Assembly (NCBI GenBank): GCA_964508135.1 | Contig: CAZDSU010000023.1 | Coordinates: 1 to 64,000 of the forward strand | Length of the DNA stretch: 64,000 nucleotides | Origin: UBA6168 sp964508135 | GTDB taxonomy: Bacteria; Bacteroidota; Bacteroidia; Chitinophagales; Saprospiraceae | Direction of reading: 5' to 3' | In this document: positions 53,573 to 61,772 of the stretch, in pieces | Numbering within the stretch: the stretch's first letter is position 1 | Layout of the letters: every line of letters starts with the position of its first letter | Position numbers and translations under genes: made by a program | The notes under the pieces: generated by a model | Told to the model about the DNA's origin: nothing | Seen by the model: only the letters and a program-made list of their open reading frames with translations | Database searches by the model: none

Positions 53573-54433
53573 ATGAAAAAAGCATTCCTGACACTCGTGA
53601 CCTTCGCAGTTGTGGGCATTTTTAGCCTCGCCACTGCCCAAATCAAGACGCCAGCACCCAGCCCCGGCGCTAAAATCACCCAGACCGTCGGCCTCACCGA
53701 CATCACCGTGGAGTACAGCCGCCCAAGCGTGAAGGGTCGGACTATCTTCGGTGGCTTGGTACCTTATGGTGAAATGTGGCGCACTGGTGCCAACAAAAAC
53801 ACCATCGTGACCTTCAGCGCACCGGTGAAAATCGCTGGAAAAGACCTCAAAGCTGGGGCTTATTCGGTCTTCACTGTGCCTGGCCAAACGGAGTGGGAAA
53901 TCATTTTCTACACCGACACCGAAAACTGGGGCGTACCAGAGAAATGGGACGCCGCCAAAGAAGCTGTCCGTTTCAAGGCGAAGTCTGAAAAAATGGATTT
54001 CAACATCGAATCGTTCATGATTGACCTCGGCGACTTGACCAACGATGGCCTTACAATGGGCATCGGTTGGGAGAAAACTTGGGTTTCTTTCCCCATCAAG
54101 TTGACGACTGATGAGGTGGTCTCCGCTTCCATCAAAAAAGCGATGGGCGGCCCAACTTCCGATGACTACTATGCCGCTGGCCGCTACTACTTCGAGTCTG
54201 GCAAGGACCTGAAGCAGGCTTACGACTGGATTCACAAGTCCAACGAAATGGACGGAAAAGACACCAAGTTCTGGAAATTGCGCCAAGAAGCGCTCGTACT
54301 GGCTGGCCTCGGCAAGTACAAGGATGCCATCGCCGTTGCCGAAACTTCAAAGTCTATGGCAATTACTGCTGGCAACAAGGACTACGAGCGCATGAACACG
54401 GAGTCCATCGCCGAGTGGAAGAAGAAAATGTAA
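53573..54433 (+). CDS. Secreted DUF2911 protein
   Basis: A 286-aa exported protein. The signal peptide (FLTLVTFAVVGIFSLATAQ) is followed by the DUF2911 beta-sandwich (about 30-175), with the family signatures VEYSRPSVKGRTIFGGLVPY, GEMWRTGANKNT and AGAYSVFTVPG. The C-terminal 100 residues are helical with a TPR-like DYYAAGRYYFESGKDLKQAY segment. Function is not known for the family; periplasmic or surface location is predicted. A TAACTTCG -7-like element lies about 40 nt upstream (53524-53531). Confidence 0.88.
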   Translation: MKKAFLTLVTFAVVGIFSLATAQIKTPAPSPGAKITQTVGLTDITVEYSRPSVKGRTIFGGLVPYGEMWRTGANKNTIVTFSAPVKIAGKDLKAGAYSVFTVPGQTEWEIIFYTDTENWGVPEKWDAAKEAVRFKAKSEKMDFNIESFMIDLGDLTNDGLTMGIGWEKTWVSFPIKLTTDEVVSASIKKAMGGPTSDDYYAAGRYYFESGKDLKQAYDWIHKSNEMDGKDTKFWKLRQEALVLAGLGKYKDAIAVAETSKSMAITAGNKDYERMNTESIAEWKKKM

Positions 54434-54443
54434 TTGTTTCATT

Positions 54444-54498
54444 GTTGGATTGTTATATTGTTTTCGGCATTGTTCCAGTAACAATATAACAATCCAAC
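54444..54498. terminator. Bidirectional terminator / stutter repeat between DUF2911 gene and mutL
   Basis: Perfect 19-bp arms (GTTGGATTGTTATATTGTT and complement) around 17 nt. The left side is built from ATTGTT units. It lies between convergent genes. Confidence 0.8.
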
Positions 54499-54508
54499 AC
54501 TAAAACAA

Positions 54509-56416
54509 TCATCTCTCCAAAAACATCTCCTCCAGTTCCTCCAAATCAAAAGACAAGAAACAGTTGCGCCCGGACGGGCTTTTGAAAGGCATTGCGCAAG
54601 CAAAAAGTTGATCAATCAATTCCTGCATCTCCCGCACAGTTAGCGATGTGCCGCGTTTAGTGGCAGCGCTCCGAGCCATCGAGCGAGCGAGGTTTTCCTT
54701 CAAATCAAGGCTAAGTTCGATATTTTGCTTGTACTGTTCGAGCAGGGTCTCGATGATTTTCACCTCGTTCTGGCCGCTGGCAAGGTCGGCGGGTATGCCG
54801 TGGATGATGAAGCTGTCCTTGCCAAACTCCTGGATGTCGAAGCCAAGTTGGTTGATGGTTGACATGATGTCGCCAAAGATGGCAGCATCGGCGGTGGGCA
54901 GGGTAAATGTTTTTGGAAAAAGCTCTTTTTGGGTGAAAACCTGCCGGCTTTCGAGCGTGTCGAGGTAGCGCTCGTAGAGGATTCGCTCGTGCGCCGCCTG
55001 CTGGTCAATGAGCAAAAAACCCGATTTGATATGGCTGACGATGAAGCTCGACTGTACCTGGTACGGCTCTTTTTGGTTTTTGGAAAATGAGCTTCCTGCA
55101 TCGTCCAACTCCCCGGGGCTGGACCAGTTGCTACCGATGGTGATGTGCTCGTCGCCGCCCACTTCGCCGGGGGGCATGTTTTGCCTCGGCGTCTCGTTCA
55201 TTTCGTCAATGGCAGTGTAGAGTTGCTGCCAGTTGCGCAAGTTCGACTCGTCCCGTGGGTTGGTCGCTGGCCTCCCAAATCCGCCAGTTGTGCTGGTGCC
55301 TACGTGGCTGCGGGGCTGCGACATTTCTTGCTCGAAGTCCGATTGCGGCGCGATGGTGAACGGCAGCCCAAAGTTTTTCGTCGCTGAAAAACTCGTCTCT
55401 GCCTCAAAGTCCAGTTCCGGCATGATGCTGTGCGTACCAAGCGCATGGCGCACCGCCACGCGCAGGTAGTTGTACACCAATCGTTCGTCGTCGAACTTGA
55501 TTTCCTGCTTCGTGGGGTGTACGTTGATGTCAATCCGAACCGGGTCCATTTCCAGGAAAATCACGTAGAACGGAAAGGTTTCCTTCGGCAAGAGCTCCTC
55601 GTAGGCCGTCATCACTGCGTGGTGCAGGTAGCCGCTTTTTATGAAGCGGTCGTTGACGAAGAACAGTTGTTCTCCCCTCGTTTTTCTCGCAAATTCAGGC
55701 TTTCCAATGAAGCCGCCAATGCTCATCACATCCGTTTCCTCCTTCACTGGCACAAGTTTCGGATTGAAATTATTGCCGAAAATGCCGACGATCCGCTGGC
55801 GCAAATTGCCAGGCGGCAGGTGGAAAACTTCGGTGCCGTTGTTGTGGAGCGAGAAAAAAACGTCCTCGTTGGCCAGTGCTATCCGCTGGAACTCGTCGAG
55901 GATATGCCGCATTTCTATCGGGTTCGACTTGAGGAAATTGCGGCGGGCGGGCACATTGTAAAAAAGGTTTTTGACGGAAACATTGGAGCCGGGCGTACAC
56001 TGGCAAGGCTCCTGCACCACCAGTTTGGAGGCTTCGATGGCGATGCGGGTACCCAGTTCTTGGTTGTGGAGGCGGGTGCGCATCTCCACTTGCGACACGG
56101 CTGCGATGGAGGCCATCGCTTCGCCCCGGAAGCCCATCGTTCGGATGGCGAACAGGTCTTTGGCCTCCCTGATCTTGGAGGTGGCGTGGCGCTCGAAGCA
56201 CATGCGGGCATCGGTTTCCGACATGCCACAGCCGTTGTCAATCACCTGTATAAGCGCCTTTCCTGCGTCTTTCACTATCAACTTCACGCTCGTTGCGCCA
56301 GCGTCAATGGCATTTTCCATCAACTCTTTTACAACAGATGCGGGCCGCTGCACGACTTCGCCGGCGGCAATCTGGTTTGCGATAGATTCTGGTAGCAGCT
56401 GAATGATGTCAGCCAT
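54509..56416 (-). CDS. mutL: DNA mismatch repair protein MutL
   Basis: MutL links MutS mismatch recognition to strand removal. The trimmed 635-aa protein has the GHKL ATPase (VVKELMENAIDAGA, DNGCGMSE, TMGFRGEAMASIAAV), a Pro/Asn-rich linker (about 340-450) and the dimerisation domain. That domain carries LIDQQAAHERILYE near 469, the site of the endonuclease motif DQHA(x)2E(x)4E, with Gln replacing the motif His. No mutH partner is seen, as expected for endonuclease-type MutL. The 21 codons before MADIIQLLP are repeat-derived and trimmed. Confidence 0.94.
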   Translation of the reverse strand: MADIIQLLPESIANQIAAGEVVQRPASVVKELMENAIDAGATSVKLIVKDAGKALIQVIDNGCGMSETDARMCFERHATSKIREAKDLFAIRTMGFRGEAMASIAAVSQVEMRTRLHNQELGTRIAIEASKLVVQEPCQCTPGSNVSVKNLFYNVPARRNFLKSNPIEMRHILDEFQRIALANEDVFFSLHNNGTEVFHLPPGNLRQRIVGIFGNNFNPKLVPVKEETDVMSIGGFIGKPEFARKTRGEQLFFVNDRFIKSGYLHHAVMTAYEELLPKETFPFYVIFLEMDPVRIDINVHPTKQEIKFDDERLVYNYLRVAVRHALGTHSIMPELDFEAETSFSATKNFGLPFTIAPQSDFEQEMSQPRSHVGTSTTGGFGRPATNPRDESNLRNWQQLYTAIDEMNETPRQNMPPGEVGGDEHITIGSNWSSPGELDDAGSSFSKNQKEPYQVQSSFIVSHIKSGFLLIDQQAAHERILYERYLDTLESRQVFTQKELFPKTFTLPTADAAIFGDIMSTINQLGFDIQEFGKDSFIIHGIPADLASGQNEVKIIETLLEQYKQNIELSLDLKENLARSMARSAATKRGTSLTVREMQELIDQLFACAMPFKSPSGRNCFLSFDLEELEEMFLER

Positions 56417-56430
56417 GATTGGTATTCCCA

Positions 56431-56502
56431 GTGTTTGGGGGTTTAAGAATTTGAGGGTTTGAGTGGGTTCCTGCCTCAAACCCTCAAATCCATAAACCCA
56501 AC
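56431..56502. repeat. GGGTTTGAG-type stutter repeat with inverted arm
   Basis: GTTTGGGGGTTTAAGAATTT and GAGGGTTTGAG units, then inverted CTCAAACCCTCAAATC and ATAAACCC. It fills the gap between the small membrane protein stop and the mutL start. Confidence 0.85.
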
Positions 56503-56503
56503 T

Positions 56504-56824
56504 TTACTCGAAAAGATATGCAAATCGAGGCAAATATACTTCAATTGCCACGAATGTGAGCACCACCAGCACGGCGATGACGGCAAGCAGCAGCATATTG
56601 GACTTCGCTACTTGCTGTTGGCGAGCGCTCTTGTTGGTCAGGTAGCTACTCTGCCGTCGCATGTTCCGCTTGATACGGGCCTTGAGTGCCTCTGGATTTT
56701 CGCCTTGGAGCTCCTCGGCAGCCTTGCGGCGCTCCAGCATTTCTTCTCTTTTTTCGTCGTAAAAACGGGGATGATAAGTGAATCCCACTGGTTTTAGCGG
56801 CTTGTAGAATCCGAAAAGTGCCAT
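56504..56824 (-). CDS. Small conserved-looking membrane-anchored protein
   Basis: A 106-aa protein. The soluble, highly charged N-terminal part (YHPRFYDEKREEMLERRKAA, then RIKRNMRRQSSYL) is followed by one C-terminal membrane helix (MLLLAVIAVLVVLTFVAIEV). The motif order PRFYDEKREEML...RI.....R resembles small uncharacterised proteins found beside mutL in other Bacteroidota, as far as I recall. It starts at the second Met of the frame. Likely read with mutL, which lies downstream. Function unknown. Confidence 0.65.
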   Translation of the reverse strand: MALFGFYKPLKPVGFTYHPRFYDEKREEMLERRKAAEELQGENPEALKARIKRNMRRQSSYLTNKSARQQQVAKSNMLLLAVIAVLVVLTFVAIEVYLPRFAYLFE

Positions 56825-56834
56825 GTTCAAATAT

Positions 56835-56912
56835 TTTATTGCTGAATTGTTTTATTGCTGAATTGTTACGAGGTCACCGTGTAACAATATAACAATTCAG
56901 CAATTCAACAAT
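56835..56912. repeat. TTGCTGAATTGTT-type stutter repeat with inverted arm
   Basis: Two forward ATTGCTGAATTGTT units and inverted AACAATTCAGCAATTCAACAAT. The right arm encodes the last residues (LLNC) and stop codon of the glycosyltransferase gene. Confidence 0.85.
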
Positions 56913-58015
56913 CCTTCGTAAACAACATCCGTAGCCTTCTGCCAGTTGAACTTGGTGCGCTGCAATCGGCCATTTGCAATCAGTTTATTGCAAAGATGGT
57001 CATCCTCGCAGATTCGGCGCATCGCCCCCGCGATTTCTTCCACTGAGGTCGGGTCAACCAGCAGGGCCGCATCACCAGCTACTTCAGGTAACGAAGATAC
57101 GTTGGAAGTCACAATCAGTACCTCCGAGTACATGGCTTCCAACACTGGCACGCCAAAGCCTTCGAACAGGGAAACGTACACCAACGCTGTTGCCGCCCCC
57201 ATCAGTCTGGCGGCATCCTCGTCGGTTACGTAGCCCAAAAACCGAATGTCGGATTGATGACAGGCTGCTTCAAAAGCTGTTTTCACCGCTCCTGCCTGCC
57301 AAGCGAACCGCCCAGCGATGAGCAGTTTGTGCGGCGCTCCAGTTGTTGTCTTGAACTGGTCAAAAGCGGCGATGAGCCGATGTACGTTCTTCCTCGGATG
57401 CACGGCTCCGATGTAATAAAAAAAGGGTTTTCCTTCGGAAAAATTTTCTCTAACTGCCTGTTTTTCAGCAGGTTGCATTGGCCGAAAAATATCACGGCAG
57501 CCATTGCCAGAGACGGTGATTTTTGCTGGCGCAATGCCGTATTGCCGCATGAGGTCGGACTTCGTGAACTCACTCACAGCCACGATGCGGTCAGCTCGGT
57601 GGTTGAATTTTTTAGCAAATAACTGGTAGTAAAGTCGCTGGAAAAAGGAAACCTGCTCCGGGTAGTGTACGTGTGCGAGGTCGTGGGTAACTAGCACGGT
57701 TTTTACCTTTGTACCAAGTGTGAGGAAGTTGTCGGGAGAGAGAAAAACGTCAATCTTGTGTCGCGTCAATGCCCGCCGCACCGACCATTCAAACCACCAA
57801 ACAAACAAAAATGGATGCCTCGCAGGTGGGAACAGTACGAGCGGGATCACGTTTTTACCAAAAACAAAACTTGGGTCGAAGGGCCTATCGAAGAATAGAA
57901 AAAAATCATGCTCAGGGTGCTGTGCTACCAGCCGCCTGACCACTTCATGGGTGAATAGGCCAATGCCCTCCAGTCTGTTTTTTAGCAAAAAGCGTGCATT
58001 GACGGCAATTCTCAT
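56897..58015 (-). CDS. Glycosyltransferase family 4
   Basis: A 372-aa GT-B enzyme. The N-terminal domain begins MRIAVNARFLLKNRLEGIGLF with a glycine loop and acceptor-side residues. The C-terminal nucleotide-sugar domain has FFYYIGAVHPRKNVHRLIAAF, the E-x7-E motif in SLFEGFGVPVLEAMYSEV and VDPTSVEEIAGAM. It transfers a sugar from an activated donor to a polysaccharide or lipid at the inner membrane. No polysaccharide cluster surrounds it, so the product is unknown. The last few codons come from a repeat. Confidence 0.92.
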   Translation of the reverse strand: MRIAVNARFLLKNRLEGIGLFTHEVVRRLVAQHPEHDFFLFFDRPFDPSFVFGKNVIPLVLFPPARHPFLFVWWFEWSVRRALTRHKIDVFLSPDNFLTLGTKVKTVLVTHDLAHVHYPEQVSFFQRLYYQLFAKKFNHRADRIVAVSEFTKSDLMRQYGIAPAKITVSGNGCRDIFRPMQPAEKQAVRENFSEGKPFFYYIGAVHPRKNVHRLIAAFDQFKTTTGAPHKLLIAGRFAWQAGAVKTAFEAACHQSDIRFLGYVTDEDAARLMGAATALVYVSLFEGFGVPVLEAMYSEVLIVTSNVSSLPEVAGDAALLVDPTSVEEIAGAMRRICEDDHLCNKLIANGRLQRTKFNWQKATDVVYEGLLNC

Positions 58016-58022
58016 TCAAAAA

Positions 58023-58268
58023 TCATTTCCTACTGAAAAGCCCGGCAACAAACAACAGGACAATAGCTCCTGCAGCGGAGGTCAAAATGGTGCTAAGGAC
58101 ACCGGTGCCCAGTGAGATGCCGAGCTTGCCAAACAGCCAAAACCCGATGAAGCTGCCAACGATGCCGATGATGATGTTGCCAATGAGGCCAAAGCCGTAG
58201 CCTTTGAAAAGTACCCCGGCCAACCAGCCCGATACAGCGCCAATGATAAGAGTGTAAAGCAAATCCAT
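58023..58268 (-). CDS. GlsB/YeaQ/YmgE family stress-response membrane protein
   Basis: An 81-aa inner-membrane protein with three hydrophobic segments and the family's glycine pattern: IIGAVSGWLAGVLFKGYGFG, then LIGNIIIGIVGSFIGFWLFG. It ends LLFVAGLFSRK. The family is often stress-induced; no biochemical role is established. The frame extends 44 codons upstream over the rsmG start region; the ATG before DLLYTLIIG is chosen. It is divergent to rsmG, 82 nt away. Confidence 0.88.
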   Translation of the reverse strand: MDLLYTLIIGAVSGWLAGVLFKGYGFGLIGNIIIGIVGSFIGFWLFGKLGISLGTGVLSTILTSAAGAIVLLFVAGLFSRK

Positions 58269-58350
58269 AGTTGATGTTTTTAGTTGGTTTGAAAATTTTG
58301 ATAAAACTAAGGAATAACTTGTGCTTTTTTGCATCTCTGAATTTTTCTTC

Positions 58351-58983
58351 ATGCAAATCATCGAAAAATATTTCCCAGATATCACCGACGAGCAGCGCAA
58401 GCGATTTACAGCGTTGGATTCGCTTTACCGAGACTGGAACGCCAAGGTCAACCTCGTTTCTCGCAAGGACATTGACAACCTCTACGAGCGACACGTACTG
58501 CATTCGCTGGCTATCGCCAAGGTGCTCCGATTCAACGCCGGGGCTGAAATCCTTGATGTGGGAACGGGCGGGGGATTCCCGGGCATACCGTTGGCGATAC
58601 TCATGCCCGACGTCAGTTTCCACCTGATTGACGGGACATTGAAGAAAATCAAAGTAGTGCAGGATGTCATCGAGCAATTGGGTCTCGAAAACGCAAAGGC
58701 TCAAGCAGTGCGAGCTGAGGAATTGAAGAACGCCCGCTACGATTTTGTGGTGATAAGGGCCGTGGCCGAACTGAACCAACTGCGGCTCTGGACCTCGCAG
58801 CGTTTGTTCAAAACCAAAGAATCGCACTCACTACCCAATGGCCTGATTGCATTGAAAGGAGGGAATATCAAAGCTGAAATCAAGGCCTTGCCCAAAGGCG
58901 AGTACACAGAAATCTACCCCATCTCCGATTATTTTGAGGAAGAATATTTTAAGGAGAAATACGTGGTTTACCTGCAAGGTTAA
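58351..58983 (+). CDS. rsmG: 16S rRNA (guanine527-N7)-methyltransferase
   Basis: RsmG (GidB) methylates G527 in 16S rRNA. The trimmed 210-aa protein has the SAM-binding loop ILDVGTGGGFPGIPLAILMPD near 70-90, IDGTLKKIKVVQDV, and the motif IV region VVIRAVAELNQL. Ten upstream codons are excluded because the ATG before QIIEKYFPD fits the family start. The downstream hairpin terminates it against recA. Confidence 0.95.
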   Translation: MQIIEKYFPDITDEQRKRFTALDSLYRDWNAKVNLVSRKDIDNLYERHVLHSLAIAKVLRFNAGAEILDVGTGGGFPGIPLAILMPDVSFHLIDGTLKKIKVVQDVIEQLGLENAKAQAVRAEELKNARYDFVVIRAVAELNQLRLWTSQRLFKTKESHSLPNGLIALKGGNIKAEIKALPKGEYTEIYPISDYFEEEYFKEKYVVYLQG

Positions 58984-58990
58984 ATGAAAA

Positions 58991-59024
58991 TGGCCGGGCG
59001 TTTTTTAAGCGCCCGGCCAATCTT
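58991..59024. terminator. Terminator between rsmG and recA
   Basis: Perfect 10-bp GC-rich stem (TGGCCGGGCG / CGCCCGGCCA) with a 9-nt loop, followed by ATCTTT on the plus strand and ATTTTC on the minus strand. Confidence 0.9.
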
Positions 59025-59045
59025 TATGCTTGAGATACCAATGAT

Positions 59046-60110
59046 TTATTCTTCATCAAAGCCATCGTCATCGCTGGCGATAGCTGCGGTGGCGGGAATT
59101 TTGACTTGGTTCGAGGCGATTTTTTCCTTTATTTTTAGCTCGATTTCCCTTGCCACTTCTGGATTGTCCGAAAGGAACTGTTTGCCAGAATCACGCCCTT
59201 GCGCAATCTTGGCGCCATCGTAGCTGTACCAAGCCCCGCTTTTGGCGATGATGCCAAAGTCAACGCCCATGTCAATGATCTCGCCCACCTTGGAGATGCC
59301 CTCCCCAAATGTGATGTCGAACTCAGCGGTGCGGAATGGTGGCGCTACCTTGTTTTTCACCACCTTCACCTTCACGTGGTTGCCCACCACATTGCCTTCT
59401 TTGTCCTTGATGGCCTGTCCGTTTCGGCGGATGTCGAGCCGGATGGAAGCGTAGAACTTGAGGGCGTTACCACCGGTCGTAGTCTCAGGATTGCCGAACA
59501 TTACGCCGATTTTCTCCCGCAACTGGTTGATGAAGACGCAGGTGCAGCCCGTCCGGCCAATGGCCCCAGTCAGCTTGCGCATGGCCTGCGACATGAGGCG
59601 GGCTTGAAGGCCCATCTTCGAGTCGCCCATTTCACCTTCAATCTCGCTCCGTGGCACGAGTGCCGCCACCGAGTCAATGACGATGATGTCGATGGCACCG
59701 GAGCGGATAAGGTTCTCGGTGATTTCGAGCGCCTGTTCGCCGTTGTCGGGCTGCGAGATGAGCAGGTTGTCCGTGTCCACGCCGAGTGCCTCAGCATAGC
59801 TGCGGTCGAAGGCATGCTCGGCATCCACGAAGGCAGCGATACCGCCAGCCTTCTGGCACTCCGCAATGGCGTGGATGGCCAGCGTGGTTTTACCGGAAGA
59901 CTCCGGGCCGTAGATTTCAATGATTCGGCCACGGGGGAAGCCCCCAACGCCGAGCGCAATGTCTAGTCCAAGTGAACCTGTGGAAATGGACTCCACATCA
60001 AGCACTTGTTTATCGCCGAGGCGCATAACCGTTCCTTTTCCGAAGGTTTTGTCAATCCGGTCAATGGCCAGGTTCAGCGCTTTGAGTTTGGATTCTTTAT
60101 CTTGAAACAT
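59046..60110 (-). CDS. recA: Recombinase A
   Basis: RecA forms filaments on single-stranded DNA for strand exchange and repair. The 354-aa protein has P-loop GPESSGKT (68-75), the catalytic Glu region AFVDAEHAFD, Walker B DIIVIDSVAALVP, and the L1/L2 DNA-binding loops (SKMGLQARLMSQAMRK; FGNPETTTGGNALKFYASIR). The acidic C-terminus (ASDDDGFDEE) is typical. It has its own strong promoter with an overlapping inverted repeat (60153-60183), and a terminator follows the stop codon. Confidence 0.98.
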   Translation of the reverse strand: MFQDKESKLKALNLAIDRIDKTFGKGTVMRLGDKQVLDVESISTGSLGLDIALGVGGFPRGRIIEIYGPESSGKTTLAIHAIAECQKAGGIAAFVDAEHAFDRSYAEALGVDTDNLLISQPDNGEQALEITENLIRSGAIDIIVIDSVAALVPRSEIEGEMGDSKMGLQARLMSQAMRKLTGAIGRTGCTCVFINQLREKIGVMFGNPETTTGGNALKFYASIRLDIRRNGQAIKDKEGNVVGNHVKVKVVKNKVAPPFRTAEFDITFGEGISKVGEIIDMGVDFGIIAKSGAWYSYDGAKIAQGRDSGKQFLSDNPEVAREIELKIKEKIASNQVKIPATAAIASDDDGFDEE

Positions 60111-60152
60111 GTATTCTGGTTTGAATTGATAGTAATTGTTTTAAAAGTAATG

Positions 60153-60183
60153 CAAATCTAAAACATTTTAGATTTAAAACAAA
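60153..60183 (-). promoter_or_regulatory. recA promoter (TTTG-N19-TAGATTTG)
   Basis: Minus-strand TTTG (60180-60183) and TAGATTTG (60153-60160), spaced by exactly 19 nt. Both are full matches to the Bacteroidota vegetative promoter. Predicted leader about 36 nt. Confidence 0.8.
60155..60174. promoter_or_regulatory. Operator-like inverted repeat over the recA -7 element
   Basis: AATCTAAAA-CA-TTTTAGATT: two perfect 9-nt half sites with a 2-nt spacer, overlapping the -7 element and spacer of the recA promoter. A dimeric repressor bound here would block transcription. It is unlike the E. coli LexA box. Confidence 0.5.
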
Positions 60184-60317
60184 TTTTTTTGAAAAATTAA
60201 AACATTTTTTTTGAACGGTGGGAAAGACTTGGTTCAAGTCAGTCGGAATGGGTTTAATGGACGAAAGGTAGTGCTTGGGCAGGACATAAAAAAATCGAAG
60301 GTTGGAAATGTTGGCTA

Positions 60318-60362
60318 ACAGAAAAGCCCTTCAGGCGGAGGGGGCCATGAAGGGCTTTCTGT
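60318..60362 (-). terminator. Terminator of the 78-aa anti-sigma-like gene
   Basis: ACAGAAAAGCCCTTCA / TGAAGGGCTTTCTGT, a 15-bp stem with one bulge and a 14-nt loop. It begins 17 nt after the stop codon of the minus-strand gene at 60379-60615 and is T-rich on that strand's exit side. The space between it and the recA promoter (60184-60317) shows no gene. Confidence 0.75.
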
Positions 60363-60378
60363 GCGCTGCCACAGTAGT

Positions 60379-60615
60379 TTAGTGCATTGGATTCAGTGCA
60401 GTTTGCTCGCTGTAGCTCAGTATGTTTTGGAGGGCACTTGGCTTGGGGCTGAACTTGGCTTTTGGCAGTTGGAGGTATCCTTGGTAAAGCTCCCGATACT
60501 CTTCCATCAGGAGTGGATCTTCGCTTAAAGCTACGTTGATTTCGACGGCCTCGGCCGCAGAAGTTTCCCGATAGATGTAGCGAATCAAATCAAGCTGTGT
60601 AAGGTATTGTTTCAT
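60379..60615 (-). CDS. Small anti-sigma-like protein
   Basis: A 78-aa protein with LDLIRYIYRETSAAEAVEIN at the N-terminus, LMEEYRELYQGYLQL in the middle and PSALQNILSYS at the end. This order (short helical domain, acidic helix, PS..NIL.YS tail) matches small Bacteroidota proteins that look like the cytoplasmic domain of anti-sigma factors without a membrane part. No sigma factor is adjacent. Function is inferred from resemblance only. It is followed by a clear terminator. Confidence 0.6.
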   Translation of the reverse strand: MKQYLTQLDLIRYIYRETSAAEAVEINVALSEDPLLMEEYRELYQGYLQLPKAKFSPKPSALQNILSYSEQTALNPMH

Positions 60616-60778
60616 TCAAATTGATATTGGTTAGTTAAAAAGTGTAGTGAAATTTAAGAATCGCCTATAAAACTACCCGCCACTTTTAATTATTGTTTTT
60701 GGGTTAAAAAATTCCACAAATATTGGTCGAATTTCATTTTGCCCATCCGGGCAGGCACTTTTCAAGGAGAGGCGAGCA

Positions 60779-61759
60779 TCAAATATCGGCCAATTTCCGC
60801 AGCTCCCGCTCAAAACCCAAGTGCGGAAACTCCGCCGTCAACTGTTTCACAGCGCCTAGCTGTTTTTGTTTAAAATCTTGGTGTTCAGCAGATTGCGGGT
60901 AAAATGGTCGGTGTGCCAGTGCTGTCAGCACCCGTTCGATCCGGCCACAGAGCAGCTGCGTTTTTTCATCGAAAAAAGCGCCCTCAAAGTATTGCCAGAT
61001 GTAGTCCGTGGCCAGTTGGTTGGGGTGCGCCAGGTCGTCGGCGTAGAAGCGGTAGTCCCGCAGGTCGTCGAGCAGGATTTCGTAGGCCGGAAAGTAGTGG
61101 GCGAAGGGCAACCGCTGACAAATTTCGTCCAAAGCCAGCAGCAAGGTGGCCTTGCTGTGCTGGTTTTCCACCAGTCCGTCCCGCAGGTGCCGCACGGGGC
61201 TCACGGTGGCGATGATTTCGAGGCTGGGCAGTTCCTGCCGCAGTTTTTCAAAAACGGGCAACAGTGCCTCGACTACCTCCGCCACGCTCAGTCGCCGCCG
61301 CTCGAAGTCTCCCGCTGGTATCTTGTGGCAGTTGGCCACGGTTTCGCCCGTTTTTTTCAAAACGAAAACGTGCGCCGTACCAAGCGTCACCACTAGTCGG
61401 TTGGTGGTTTTCAAAAATTCCTTTGCCGCTGAAAATGAATGGTTTATGCCGTTGAGCGCCGCAGTTTTGTCAGGATTGGAAAACCGCCCGTGGTGGTCAA
61501 AGCTGTGCCAAAGACCTTGGTGCTGGAACAAATCGGCTTCCCCGAACGCTTCACCGGAAAGTAGCCGCTCTAGCGAAGTAGCAATGGAAATTGGATTGAA
61601 AACAATGCCGAAAGGATTGACCAGTGTGGGGAATTTCAGCCGCTCCAATCGCCCGCCCATTTGCTCCGCAAAACAGGAGCCGATGCAAAGCACCTGGTCT
61701 GTATGCGATATGCTGACCTCGCTGCGGAAGGAAGGGAAAACCGTGCGAAAGCTTTGCAT
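60779..61759 (-). CDS. GSCFA-domain protein
   Basis: A 326-aa protein named for the motif seen here: VLCIGSCFAEQMGGRL near residues 23-38. Other conserved segments are NPFGIVFNPISI, LVVTLGTAHVF and TVSPVRHLRDGLVENQHSK. The fold is related to SGNH/GDSL hydrolases, with the GSCFA serine as nucleophile candidate and the ...D...H pair near YADDLAHPNQLA. Substrate unknown; family members often sit near polysaccharide or cell-wall genes. It lies 13 nt upstream of no gene but 13 nt downstream of def on the same strand, so co-transcription is likely. Confidence 0.9.
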   Translation of the reverse strand: MQSFRTVFPSFRSEVSISHTDQVLCIGSCFAEQMGGRLERLKFPTLVNPFGIVFNPISIATSLERLLSGEAFGEADLFQHQGLWHSFDHHGRFSNPDKTAALNGINHSFSAAKEFLKTTNRLVVTLGTAHVFVLKKTGETVANCHKIPAGDFERRRLSVAEVVEALLPVFEKLRQELPSLEIIATVSPVRHLRDGLVENQHSKATLLLALDEICQRLPFAHYFPAYEILLDDLRDYRFYADDLAHPNQLATDYIWQYFEGAFFDEKTQLLCGRIERVLTALAHRPFYPQSAEHQDFKQKQLGAVKQLTAEFPHLGFERELRKLADI

Positions 61760-61772
61760 GGTAGTCGGATGG

